Under the pieces are notes generated by a model. It was not told where the DNA came from and ran no database searches. It saw nothing but the letters and a program-made list of their open reading frames with translations. Both the position numbers and the translations under genes were made by a program. Below are positions 9,344 to 18,034 of a stretch of DNA of 52,065 nt, one piece after another. The DNA is taken from positions 99,569 to 151,633 of the forward strand of contig JAHDGJ010000010.1 in NCBI GenBank assembly GCA_020627705.1. The letters are read 5' to 3'. Within the stretch, counting starts at the first letter, position 1. Each line of letters begins with the position of its first letter. The stretch is from Saprospiraceae bacterium. GTDB taxonomy: Bacteria > Bacteroidota > Bacteroidia > Chitinophagales > Saprospiraceae.

Positions 9344-10060
9344 CTAATGCTTATTTAGAAAATCTTGCTCTTTATTTCTTTTCTTAAATTCCTGTTCAAT
9401 TGGTTCAATCACTTTATCATAAGAGCGCTTCATTTCAATGGAATGATTTGCCATGCACATCAATTCGAAAGCAAGATGTAGTCTTACTACTTTATCATTG
9501 AGATCATATTTTTCATACTCAGTAAAAATAGAACGGTACTCATGAGATGAAAGAGATTCTTTATTTTCAATTTTCGCTTTGATCCGTTCTAAGTGCTTGT
9601 AATGAATAGCTAAATATTCATTAAATACACGTTTATACTTTCCTGTTAAATTTAATTGATACAAGTTCAAAGAATCAACTAATGCTAATGGAGGAGTAGT
9701 CCCAGGAACAAAATGTGTTTTCGGGATTGAGTAGGTGTAAAATATTTCTGATTTTAATGAATCATTTATCACATTAAATAATGTTGCCAATTGAGTCTCA
9801 TCTATATGGCTTTCTATAAACCCTAATTCAAAGTCTTTATTGAATTCTTCGAGATAGGAATTCAAACAGTTTGGACTTGATTCATTTTGAATCAAACAAA
9901 TAATCCTATCAAACTTTTCGACCATTTCTTCAAGTTGGACAAGTTCATTATTATTAAAAATATCTAATGATTCAATAGACTCAAAAGAATCATACTGATT
10001 GCAATGCACACATAGGATTATGGTTATAATTGCCCAATAATATTTTCTGAAGCCTTCCAT
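9344..10060 (-). CDS. Lipoprotein of unknown function
   Basis: The chosen ATG at 10058-10060 gives 238 residues beginning MEGFRKYYWAIITI, with a lipobox ending LCVHC. The longer frame to 10099 would put 13 extra residues before the signal. The mature part is helical and rich in Glu, Asn and Lys (KIENKESLSSHEYRSIFTEYEKYDL), without cysteines near the C-terminus or recognisable catalytic motifs. I do not recognise the family. It lies between smpB and the small Pmp3-like gene, both on the same strand, with 45 bp to the Pmp3 stop. Confidence 0.65.
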   Translation of the reverse strand: MEGFRKYYWAIITIILCVHCNQYDSFESIESLDIFNNNELVQLEEMVEKFDRIICLIQNESSPNCLNSYLEEFNKDFELGFIESHIDETQLATLFNVINDSLKSEIFYTYSIPKTHFVPGTTPPLALVDSLNLYQLNLTGKYKRVFNEYLAIHYKHLERIKAKIENKESLSSHEYRSIFTEYEKYDLNDKVVRLHLAFELMCMANHSIEMKRSYDKVIEPIEQEFKKRNKEQDFLNKH

Positions 10061-10105
10061 AGCAGAAATTTTAATAGTGATAAAAAACCTAAACGCCAAG
10101 CATTT

Positions 10106-10279
10106 CTAATCCTGATAATCGTACTCCTCCACGCGATTTAAAATAATAAGGGCACAAAGCACTCCTGGCACCCAACCACATATAGTCAGAAGTAAAGTGA
10201 TGACGATCGATCCACATCCTTGGTCTATAACAGCTAAGGGAGGAAAAAATATAGCTAGAAGCACTCTTAAGCAGCTCAT
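10106..10279 (-). CDS. Pmp3/YqaE (UPF0057) small membrane protein
   Basis: This 57-residue gene sits in an alternative frame of a longer spurious reading frame. It starts at ATG 10277-10279 and stops at TAG 10106-10108. The product has two hydrophobic helices, LLAIFFPPLAV and IVITLLLTICGWVPGV, joined by DQGCGS, with an acidic C-terminal tail (RVEEYDYQD). This matches the Pmp3 family consensus (FFPPLAV, GCG, LLT-x-x-GW-x-PG-x-x-x-A) very closely. Known members are stress-induced proteins that affect membrane potential and salt tolerance. The one departure is a missing residue between V and D in the FFPPLAV-x-D segment. It appears monocistronic. Confidence 0.92.
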   Translation of the reverse strand: MSCLRVLLAIFFPPLAVIDQGCGSIVITLLLTICGWVPGVLCALIILNRVEEYDYQD

Positions 10280-10369
10280 AATGGTAGTTTGTAATATTAA
10301 CCATAGAGCTCAATCTGTCAGTTCCAGGGTATCGACCAAAGCAGATAAATAGTCGATTAAGTCCTACTA

Positions 10370-12823
10370 TTACAATTTAATCAAGCGCAAAATGACTTCT
10401 TCAGACTTTAAGATATATACTCCTTTCTCTTGATTGGTCAAATCGATTGTTGGTGACTGACCTGAATATATTTGTTTTCCCCTAAGATCAAAAACCTGAT
10501 AATCTCCATTACTCAATCCTTCGATATTGTAAACTCCTGTGGATGGATTAGGATATAGCTTTATTTGACCTCGGGTGTATTTAGTTAATAGAATTTCTGA
10601 ATATTCGTAAGATCCATCCAGATCAACCATTTTCAACCTGTAATAAACTTTTTCTGAAGGTCTGTTGATATCCGTAAATTGATATCCATGTAAGCCTGGA
10701 CTATTCTTTGCTTCAACGGATCCAATTGGCCTAAAATCTATGCCGTCCGTAGATCTTTCAATTTCAAAATGACTGGTATTGATCTCTGCACTGGTTTTCC
10801 ACTGTAATTCTACTCGATTTTCAATTGCCTTAGTGATTTCAAAAGAAAGCAAGTTGAGCGGCAAACCTAAATCCTCAGGAGGGCAATTCACCCAAACCGC
10901 ATAAGATCTTGGAGGCAATTCTACATGCATTTGACCGGATGAAATAACCGTTGATAATTCGGAAGAGCTCCCTGCTATAGCTGTTACCGTTTCTCCATTG
11001 GACAAATTCACTCCATGATCCATGGTTAAGTTAGTTCCGGAATAATTGATAGCCACCAATACTTCCTTTCCCCCAACTCCACCGGATAATTGATAAAACA
11101 ATGTAGTATTAGGCGCTCCTTCAGAATAAGTGCTGGAATATGGCGTACCAAATCGACTTAAGTAGTCATGCCCACTGGACTGAAAAATATAATTCTTATG
11201 TACTTCGATCAACTCATCAATTTGAGAGGATAAATTAACCGTTGGATAATTTGGAACAGTTGCTCCAAAATAGTCCGGATAAAACACACAAGGAAGGCCC
11301 ACCTTGTTGTTCGTCAAAATATACGCATAGGCCAACATAGGATCATTCAGTACGGGCTCTCCTGCACTACGATAATCATGATTATTTACGAAGGTCACTG
11401 CATTAAATCCAGTAGCTCCAGTGCCTCCATCTACCATACCAGAATTAAACACATTTCTTACATCATACCCAAACTGATCACTGGCATCCTTTAAGGATTG
11501 CCGTAGTGCAAAATCAAATGCTCTAACATTCACCCCTGCAGGAGGGGTGACACTATTAACCCAAGCTGTTAGAGTGCCCGCATTGGTATCAAAAATCTCT
11601 CCTACGAACATCCCAGGAGTAATCCCGTTTGAAGCCAATTCACTTAAAATTTGATCTACGAGTAATGGATCAAAATGCTTAACTGCATCCAATCGATAGC
11701 CTCTGTAGCCTACATCGTTCCATAACCATTTAGACCAATCTCCATATACATTAGCTGTTGAGGATTCATCTTCTTCAATATCATTGAAGAAATAAGGAAA
11801 ATCCCAATCCCCAGTCATACACGTGGGGACTGTGCCATTGGGTTTAAAGTTTAAGTAATTCATGCCCCCTTGAGCTGAGGGCATCGCTGTAAAATCTGTT
11901 CGTGTTTCATAGTCTAACTGAGCTATGATATCTGAAGCACTTCCTGCAGACCAAATGCCATAAGGTCTAATGTCAATACCAGTACCTCCCCCACCAACTT
12001 CCTCCAAATAGATGTATAAGTTATCTCCTGCTGCATCAAAATCAGATGCTCCTAAGTTCAAATAAAATTCATCTGTGTTGCACGCACCGATCTCTTCTAC
12101 GGCCAACATATTTATCCCTAAGGAAATTGTATTGTTTGGTTCTCCGCAGTCTCCACCACCATTGGGTTCACTTTCAGATTGATCTGCAGCGGATTGCCAT
12201 CCAACGGTATTCGTTTCGAAATAAAGTTTATAATCTTTTCCATTAAAGCCTCCAAGTCCTGATGCTGAACTAAATTTAAAATAATAATCCCCCGCATTGT
12301 TTCCGCTGGATCCTCCTAAAGGCAAAACCATTCTTAATTTTCCATTCACCGGATATGGAGAAGCCGAACCACAAGAACCTGGATAAGTAGTCATATAGGT
12401 TTTTACTGCCGGGTTGACTTCCCAGTCTCCTCCATCCCTATGATTGTAAACTACATCAGCAACAGCATTTATTCCATTAGAGGATAAAGAAGATATAAGA
12501 ACATCTAGTTCAGCCCTTGTCCCCAAACCTGTAGCTCCTAACCCATACTCTCCAAGATCATACAAATCTTTTGGATCATACCCATTACTACACGAACCAA
12601 AACTAGCTCTAGAGGACGGGGGAAGCCACATATAGGTAAAGCCAGCAGTTCCAAGTTGTGCCGTTTGACTGTTTAGGGTAACTGCCCAATTATTACTCGC
12701 ACCACATGCACCTTTGGGGAAATCCCAATACCACCCCTGCATCATAAAGTCTTGAGTAAAAGTATTTTGGGCCAGAAAAAGTAGGGAATAAACAAAAAGT
12801 GTTTTTACAAATTTCATTCTCAT
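10370..12823 (-). CDS. Secreted GH13 alpha-amylase with T9SS type A sorting domain
   Basis: The enzyme is predicted to cleave internal alpha-1,4 bonds in starch or glycogen outside the cell. The protein has 817 residues: a signal peptide (to about 24), a (beta/alpha)8 barrel with GH13 regions I (DVVYNH, 123-128), II (GYRLDAVKH, nucleophile Asp379), III (GEIFD, acid Glu409) and IV (FVNNHD, Asp483), then a beta domain C ending RSYAVWVNCP. A fibronectin-like stretch (SAEINTSHFEIERSTDG) and a T9SS C-terminal domain (LYPNPSTG ... GVYILK) follow. An insertion of about 150 residues lies between regions I and II (about 165-315), longer than in ordinary bacterial amylases. An in-frame ATG at 12817 is an alternative start. 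Confidence 0.93.
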   Translation of the reverse strand: MRMKFVKTLFVYSLLFLAQNTFTQDFMMQGWYWDFPKGACGASNNWAVTLNSQTAQLGTAGFTYMWLPPSSRASFGSCSNGYDPKDLYDLGEYGLGATGLGTRAELDVLISSLSSNGINAVADVVYNHRDGGDWEVNPAVKTYMTTYPGSCGSASPYPVNGKLRMVLPLGGSSGNNAGDYYFKFSSASGLGGFNGKDYKLYFETNTVGWQSAADQSESEPNGGGDCGEPNNTISLGINMLAVEEIGACNTDEFYLNLGASDFDAAGDNLYIYLEEVGGGGTGIDIRPYGIWSAGSASDIIAQLDYETRTDFTAMPSAQGGMNYLNFKPNGTVPTCMTGDWDFPYFFNDIEEDESSTANVYGDWSKWLWNDVGYRGYRLDAVKHFDPLLVDQILSELASNGITPGMFVGEIFDTNAGTLTAWVNSVTPPAGVNVRAFDFALRQSLKDASDQFGYDVRNVFNSGMVDGGTGATGFNAVTFVNNHDYRSAGEPVLNDPMLAYAYILTNNKVGLPCVFYPDYFGATVPNYPTVNLSSQIDELIEVHKNYIFQSSGHDYLSRFGTPYSSTYSEGAPNTTLFYQLSGGVGGKEVLVAINYSGTNLTMDHGVNLSNGETVTAIAGSSSELSTVISSGQMHVELPPRSYAVWVNCPPEDLGLPLNLLSFEITKAIENRVELQWKTSAEINTSHFEIERSTDGIDFRPIGSVEAKNSPGLHGYQFTDINRPSEKVYYRLKMVDLDGSYEYSEILLTKYTRGQIKLYPNPSTGVYNIEGLSNGDYQVFDLRGKQIYSGQSPTIDLTNQEKGVYILKSEEVILRLIKL

Positions 12824-12919
12824 AATTTCAACATTGTCCTCAAGTGTTAATATCGTATAAATTTTCTTTTCCTTCGAAATACAACCTTTATTTTAACATC
12901 ACTAACCAATTTGAGAAAG

Positions 12920-14035
12920 ATGAAAAGACTATTACTAGGAATAGCTATTGTGCTATTTGTCAGCAATTATGTTTTTGCGGCTTTTGGATATTTTGGAACC
13001 GCAGCAAACATCGAAACCACCCTTGCTCCAGGAACAGGGTTTTATAACATGACCCCATTAGCAGGAGATCCAAACGCGATCGGAGCAAATAATTATCAAG
13101 GCACAGATTTTGGCTGTCATACAATGAACAGCGGTACACTAAAATTGCTCGGCGGAGAAATAAAAACTTGGAAAGACGGAGGAAGTAATGTTTGTGGAGG
13201 TACTTTATTTTACACCGTGTATTTAAGCGGCATGAGACCTGCTTCGCCCATATTTAACAATATCAATATTTCATTTTTAGAAAATTGTGCGGGAGGTTCA
13301 TTTCCTTCAGGAGGACCATGTGGAGGAAATGATCAGAAGTGGCAATCACTTGGAGCGAATATAGATCTAACCACATATGCCCCAGGCAATTATACACTTG
13401 AAATTTATTATAGTATTGAAGGCAATAATTCTAATAGTTCTGCCTGTGGTGAATTTGTCTTCGACAATAATGGAGGTGCCGCTGACAATTATACCGCTAC
13501 TTTTAAAATAGATGCCATAACACCTGTGCGATATAAATTTGTGGAAGCTCAAAATAGAGACGATTATAACCTTATTAGCTGGAGTACTACCTCTGAGGTA
13601 AATAGTGATTACTTCAGCGTTGAAAAATCTACAAATCTGAAAGATTGGAAAGAGATCGCTCAAATCTCTGCAGCAGGCAATTCTTCCACTGATCAATATT
13701 ATTCTACAAAGGATTACGAGATACAGAACACCCAATGGTATCGATTAGTGCAATACGATTTTGATCGAAGCTTTTCTTTCAGCGAAATAGTTTTTGTACA
13801 AAATGAACTACATCGGTCCGCTCTCCCTTTTCCTAATCCCGTTTATGATGAATTATTCATTTCTAATTTTGAGGAGATTAAGTCCTATGAGTTAAGGACG
13901 CTTCAGGGTCAATTGATCATAAAAGGAGTTAGACTTGAAAGAATAGGCATGACTGAACTAGAACAAGGCTACTTTTTACTGATCCTTGAAAACAAGCTAG
14001 GTCAAAGGCAAACGCATAAAATCTTAAAAATCTAG
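12920..14035 (+). CDS. Secreted T9SS type A cargo protein, Flavobacteria-type glycine/asparagine domain
   Basis: ATG 12920 gives 371 residues; the frame can be extended only to a TTG at 12911. A signal peptide ends at VFA. Residues 20 to about 200 form one domain with GGEIKTWKDGG, LFYTVYLSG and GGNDQKWQSLGA, a motif set I associate with repeat domains in secreted Bacteroidota proteins, some fused to hydrolases. A fibronectin-like stretch (YNLISWSTTSEVNSDYFSVEKS) and a T9SS C-terminal domain (PFPNPVYDEL) follow. It is divergent from the amylase with 96 bp between starts. A role in polysaccharide binding or capture is inferred from that neighbourhood only. The 3' end overlaps the convergent gene by 12 bp. 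Confidence 0.75.
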   Translation: MKRLLLGIAIVLFVSNYVFAAFGYFGTAANIETTLAPGTGFYNMTPLAGDPNAIGANNYQGTDFGCHTMNSGTLKLLGGEIKTWKDGGSNVCGGTLFYTVYLSGMRPASPIFNNINISFLENCAGGSFPSGGPCGGNDQKWQSLGANIDLTTYAPGNYTLEIYYSIEGNNSNSSACGEFVFDNNGGAADNYTATFKIDAITPVRYKFVEAQNRDDYNLISWSTTSEVNSDYFSVEKSTNLKDWKEIAQISAAGNSSTDQYYSTKDYEIQNTQWYRLVQYDFDRSFSFSEIVFVQNELHRSALPFPNPVYDELFISNFEEIKSYELRTLQGQLIIKGVRLERIGMTELEQGYFLLILENKLGQRQTHKILKI

Positions 14036-14485
14036 ATCTTCTACTTTTACAAATTGGATTTCGATGGCTTTACGATCTGCTCCAGATAAGTCCACTTTTA
14101 TGGTAGAATCATCCTTCAACTGATATTTTATTTTTTGAGGGAAATCATGTGCTTTGTTTTCAAAAGAAAGGATACGATCCATTTCTTTGGTTTGCACAAA
14201 CTCAATGGTCTCACCATTGTTTTGACTAGGAACCGTTGCTGCATATCGCCACTTGCCGTCAAGTTTATACAATCGTAGGTACTCCGTAGTTTGAACATCT
14301 TCATTTACCTTTTTCAATCCCATACCCTGGAATGAATGCGAGTTGACCTTACTCCAAATTTCGTAATTACTAGTCCCTTCCTTTTGCCATGTGCCCTCTA
14401 ACCAGTCGTAATTAATAACAACCGATCCTTTTTCGGTTTTGCATCCAAGAAAAAAAACAAGCAAACAAAAAAATATATTACGCAT
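14024..14485 (-). CDS. DUF6265-like lipoprotein
   Basis: The 153-residue product has a lipoprotein signal ending FFLGC. The mature part begins with DWLEGTWQKEGTSNYEIWSK and continues with a beta-rich domain including SFENKAHDFPQKIKYQL. The W-L-x-G-x-W opening and the ENxxHDFPQ-x-I-x-Y segment are typical of DUF6265 proteins, which form a small lipocalin-like barrel of unknown ligand. Function is unknown. It converges with the T9SS cargo gene with a 12-bp overlap of coding ends. A strong stem-loop just upstream of its start (14497-14531) terminates the previous operon, so this gene must have its own promoter. Confidence 0.7.
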   Translation of the reverse strand: MRNIFFCLLVFFLGCKTEKGSVVINYDWLEGTWQKEGTSNYEIWSKVNSHSFQGMGLKKVNEDVQTTEYLRLYKLDGKWRYAATVPSQNNGETIEFVQTKEMDRILSFENKAHDFPQKIKYQLKDDSTIKVDLSGADRKAIEIQFVKVEDLDF

Positions 14486-14496
14486 AGGAGCAAAGT

Positions 14497-14531
14497 AAAA
14501 AGTCCATTCGATTTTAAAACGAATGGACTTT
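14497..14531 (-). terminator. Rho-independent terminator of the unit-B operon
   Basis: A perfect 12-bp stem (arms 14499-14510 and 14520-14531, AAAGTCCATTCG and its complement) has a 9-base AT loop. Read on the minus strand it is followed by a run of T. It lies 33 bp after the stop at 14564, at the end of the four-gene operon, and just before the start of the DUF6265-like gene. Confidence 0.8.
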
Positions 14532-14563
14532 ATGAATGCTAAAAATAAAATACTTTTTGGTGA

Positions 14564-16099
14564 TTAGAAAGCAACTACTTTTTTGGAATGGACTAATCCT
14601 TTAGATTCAACTGTCAATATATAGATGCCAGGACTACTCATTATATCCTTTGTCAACACGAGCTCTTGGCCTCCAAAATTTTGCATGTATAATCCTTTAC
14701 CATCGATGGAGTTAATTGATATGCGGCCATCAACATATTCAATAAATCTGACTATTAATTGGTCACCTTGCCAAAGAGTTTCAAAATCCATATACTCTTC
14801 AACAGAACTTGTTTCAACAAATTCTATTTCTAAACCGTCTTCGCCATTAACATTAGCGACAGTATTATTGAATAGGGTGTTTAATGCAATCACATCACTT
14901 AATCTTCCCTCGCTATTGGCTGTAAATGTGATTTCGAATTCCCAGGTATTATGTGATTCCTCATCTAAAAGTTGAATTCTGTAGTCGTTTTGAGTCACTT
15001 CATTACTCATCAAAACATTGCTGCCATATGCACTTCTAATATCCTCAATCGAAATACCACTAAAGTCAAAAGAAAGTTGAGCGCCAAACATATTGAATCC
15101 TTCTCCTTGAATCTTAACTGGCACAGTATAGGACTGACCACTAAGCATATCGAAGTCTTCGATAATTATTTTTTTATTACTACGTACCGTTGCATTTCCA
15201 GAAGTAAGGCTATCCAAGACTTCGTTAATGTCACCCATTTGATATGTATAAAATTTGAGGTCCTCATTGGTCACCGTTGCATCATCAAAAGTGAAGTTTC
15301 GAAAATCAAGGTCAGTAAAATCAAAAGGATCAAAATCTGAAGGAAATTCATAATTTACTGGAACAAACAAATTGCTCTTCGCTGGAACAGTAGCAATCAT
15401 CCCCAATATTAATTGTCTTCCAAGAAAGAGATCGTTTACTCCCAAATACCCTGAATCATCCAAATCAAATAATACAGACCTCAACGGGTAAGTGTAATCG
15501 TCAATAGAAATAAACCGCTGCGCATGTACCAAATCTAACGTAGACAATCCTGCTAGTGGAAATTGCTCTGTAGCTGGTGGAAAACTTAGTGTATTTTGTC
15601 CAGGAGTCAATGCTGATTTTGGGATTATATCCATCCAGTCATATACTTCTTCAATAGGTGCTCCATTAAGAGTTACATCTGTATACAAAGGTCCAAAAGA
15701 GGTACGTCTTATATATTGACAAACCAACGTGTCAGGTCCAAATTGAGGAGTACATGCTTCCAATTTGTCTTCGATTAAAATATTACCCCAACAAGAACTG
15801 CCATTTCCTCCTACCTCTCTCACAGTTATTACAAAGTCCCCAATATCAGCACAATCCACATCAAGTGCAGTCGCCCAGGGCGTTAACTGATTGTTTACCC
15901 ATACAGGATGAAACAAAGCGATCTCCAAGTCACTACATCCAGTGGCAGATCCTTCAATAATCATGTCTGCAGTTATGGTTCCTTGGCCATTGTTATCTAA
16001 AGAAAAATTTACAAAGGAGTTACACGTTAGAATACATTGCGTGTGTGCAACGCTCAACATTGCTACAGAAAATGTAAAAAATAATATAAATTTCTTCAT
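14564..16099 (-). CDS. Secreted T9SS cargo with dockerin-like and cohesin-like segments (unit B)
   Basis: The product has 511 residues with a signal peptide ending AHTQ and a Cys-containing N-terminal beta domain. Around residues 180-240, GLSTLDLVHAQRFI and GVNDLFLGRQLILG are separated by FDLDDSGY, the paired calcium-loop pattern of a dockerin type I module. After it, SYTVPVKIQGEGFNMFGAQLSFDF resembles the start of a cohesin-type sandwich. The C-terminus (SSPGIYILTVESKGLVHSKKVVAF) is a degenerate T9SS type A sorting end. It is the last gene of the operon with the sigma and barrel genes, 13 bp after the barrel stop. I infer that it is the exported output or the monitored substrate of that unit. 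Its binding partner is unknown. Confidence 0.75.
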   Translation of the reverse strand: MKKFILFFTFSVAMLSVAHTQCILTCNSFVNFSLDNNGQGTITADMIIEGSATGCSDLEIALFHPVWVNNQLTPWATALDVDCADIGDFVITVREVGGNGSSCWGNILIEDKLEACTPQFGPDTLVCQYIRRTSFGPLYTDVTLNGAPIEEVYDWMDIIPKSALTPGQNTLSFPPATEQFPLAGLSTLDLVHAQRFISIDDYTYPLRSVLFDLDDSGYLGVNDLFLGRQLILGMIATVPAKSNLFVPVNYEFPSDFDPFDFTDLDFRNFTFDDATVTNEDLKFYTYQMGDINEVLDSLTSGNATVRSNKKIIIEDFDMLSGQSYTVPVKIQGEGFNMFGAQLSFDFSGISIEDIRSAYGSNVLMSNEVTQNDYRIQLLDEESHNTWEFEITFTANSEGRLSDVIALNTLFNNTVANVNGEDGLEIEFVETSSVEEYMDFETLWQGDQLIVRFIEYVDGRISINSIDGKGLYMQNFGGQELVLTKDIMSSPGIYILTVESKGLVHSKKVVAF

Positions 16100-16112
16100 G
16101 GTAGTTTAATTT

Positions 16113-17495
16113 TTAGAATTGAATAGTCAATCCCGTTTTTATTTTTAATGAATTATTTTTTTGTTCAAAAGGATTAATTTCTGCATCAATCCCATTTATT
16201 GCGTAATCGTATTGACCTAATATTCTCCAACTCAGATACTTGCTCAAAGGAACTTCTACTCCCAGGTCAAAAATCAAATCTGTATTAAAAGTTTGACCAA
16301 ACAAGCTGCTGTCATCAGAATCCAAACTATATTCTTTATCGTCTGCGTCTAAAATATTTCCAGTAGCAAATAATATTGGATTAATGCGCAAACCACCGCC
16401 GAGTTGAAGCTTAAGTTTTTGTCCACCAAATTGATACACCATCTGAATGGGAATACCGACCTGATGAAAATAATTATAACGTCTTCTCGTGGTTGCCTCT
16501 GTCTTGACGGCAGTACCCTCCCCTAAAAGATTTTCTACGCTTCCGTCTGGCTTGATGAGAATATCCGTGATCACTGGATTTGCTGAAACAAATGAAATTT
16601 CTTCCGATCGTGTTGTAAACCGCTCTGCTGTCATTCGATAATCTAAGCCTAATCGAAATATCACATGAGGACTTACATGTACATTTAAATCGAGCTCTGT
16701 AGACCATTGGTCTAAGGACTCCTCGGTTACATTCCTTTGAGCCAACCACTCCTCATTGTTGCCGCTTTTATCCTTTAACATTCGCATTGACGAACCATAT
16801 CCTAGCAGAATAGAATAATTCACAAAGCGCTTAAAGTTTGATGATTGAGGCATCTCCTCCATCGTCAATGCATGATTTAGCTTCATACGCTCTTGTGTAA
16901 GGGGTAATACACCCATCTCCAAAATTTTTAATGAAGACAATGCTGGCAACGATAGAAATTGAGCCCTATCGCTCCGAATTTCTTGAGCTTTATTAGACTC
17001 CAAAAAACGATTCTCATTTGTCTTAGACCTTAGCAACTCGCCACTTAAAATGGGATCAGAAATAGTCTGAAAAGGGATTTCGTTTAACGCTATCCCTTTA
17101 TCCAAAACAACAGCATTGTTGTTCGCCTGTGGTCTTCCCATTTCGGCTTTAATCGAATTTTCTTCCTTAACAAGCGATGGAGCCTTAGTCGTAAGATCAT
17201 TTTTGAATGCTTCTGAAGTTTTCGATTGACCCTTTTGAATTTCGGCCTTTAGATCACTTATCGAAGATTCTATGGAGTCCAATTGCTTTTGTGTATTTGA
17301 GGTGTATGTATACACTACTGTTAAAAGCAATCCTGCTCCAAAAGCACCCAAAAGAATCCACAACCAAAAAGCTTTGCGCTTAGGTTTCTTCTGAATCTCT
17401 GGTTTGATTTTATTCCAGAGCATGTCTTGGTCAAGCTCATGTTGTTCTTTTTCGAACTTGTCCTTGAGGATATTTTCCATTTCTCTAAGAGACAT
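16113..17495 (-). CDS. Putative transmembrane anti-sigma-like protein with C-terminal barrel-like domain (unit B)
   Basis: This 460-residue protein repeats the plan of 7241-8806. It has a cytosolic N-terminus with one Trp-centred motif (MENILKDKFE ... MLWNKIKPEI, Trp27), a basic stretch KKPKRK, one transmembrane helix (about 42-63) and a short coiled coil (about 67-90, QKQLDSIESSISDLKAEIQK). A polar linker extends to about 220. The C-terminal domain (about 225-460) consists of amphipathic beta strands and ends in TGLTIQF, with the terminal Phe typical of BAM-assembled barrels. The start overlaps the sigma gene by 11 bp; an in-frame ATG at 17480 would remove the overlap. The anti-sigma role is inferred. 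One helix plus a barrel in one chain is topologically unusual. Confidence 0.7.
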   Translation of the reverse strand: MSLREMENILKDKFEKEQHELDQDMLWNKIKPEIQKKPKRKAFWLWILLGAFGAGLLLTVVYTYTSNTQKQLDSIESSISDLKAEIQKGQSKTSEAFKNDLTTKAPSLVKEENSIKAEMGRPQANNNAVVLDKGIALNEIPFQTISDPILSGELLRSKTNENRFLESNKAQEIRSDRAQFLSLPALSSLKILEMGVLPLTQERMKLNHALTMEEMPQSSNFKRFVNYSILLGYGSSMRMLKDKSGNNEEWLAQRNVTEESLDQWSTELDLNVHVSPHVIFRLGLDYRMTAERFTTRSEEISFVSANPVITDILIKPDGSVENLLGEGTAVKTEATTRRRYNYFHQVGIPIQMVYQFGGQKLKLQLGGGLRINPILFATGNILDADDKEYSLDSDDSSLFGQTFNTDLIFDLGVEVPLSKYLSWRILGQYDYAINGIDAEINPFEQKNNSLKIKTGLTIQF

Positions 17496-18030
17496 AAGCG
17501 TAAATTTTATTTCCTTTTAAAATAGATTGCTGCATTTTCCTGCGAGCTAAAGTCAACTTTGATCTAGAAGTACTTGCCTCAATATTTAACAACTCTCCAA
17601 TTTCTTTATGCGAATACCCATCGATCACAAATAGGGTAAACACTTCCTTATATCCCGGTGGCAAGTTTAATACATGATCCAAAATCTCATTGGCACTCAT
17701 GGTGTCTATTGCAATGGGTGATAATTTTGCATCTGCACTGTTGTGTAATCCGATCTCTTCATTCTTAAACCAAGAACTTTGTTTCCTTCGCAACGCCGCA
17801 TTTATTACAATCCTTTTCATCCAAGCCAGCAACTTACCTTCCTCCCTATATTTCTCGAGGGATTTAAATATGCTGATCCAAGCTTCTTGAAGGGCGTCTT
17901 CAGCATCCATTTTGTTTTTTGAATACCGCATACTAGCTACAAAAAGTTGCTTGGTATACTTTTCAAAAAACAAGCGTTGTGCTTTTTGATCTCCTTCTAT
18001 TGAAGCCTTTATGAGTTGCTGATCTGTCAC
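17485..18030 (-). CDS. ECF RNA polymerase sigma factor (unit B)
   Basis: This is a 181-residue ECF sigma factor with region 2 (DAEDALQEAWISIFKSLEKY, LLAWMKRIVINAAL) and region 4 (LPPGYKEVFTLFVIDGYSHKEIGELLNIEAS). The start codon is GTG (18028-18030). It begins four bases after the stop of the upstream lipoprotein gene and overlaps the downstream one-TM/barrel gene by 11 bp, so the three are very probably co-translated. It is a clear paralogue of the sigma factor at 6685-7251. Its target promoters are unknown; autoregulation of the operon is a reasonable expectation for this family. Confidence 0.93.
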   Translation of the reverse strand: MTDQQLIKASIEGDQKAQRLFFEKYTKQLFVASMRYSKNKMDAEDALQEAWISIFKSLEKYREEGKLLAWMKRIVINAALRRKQSSWFKNEEIGLHNSADAKLSPIAIDTMSANEILDHVLNLPPGYKEVFTLFVIDGYSHKEIGELLNIEASTSRSKLTLARRKMQQSILKGNKIYAYVS

Positions 18031-18034
18031 TTGA

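Noticed and set aside
10089-10313. 74-codon minus-strand frame
   Set aside because: The product is not protein-like and the same bases encode a near-consensus Pmp3 protein in another frame.
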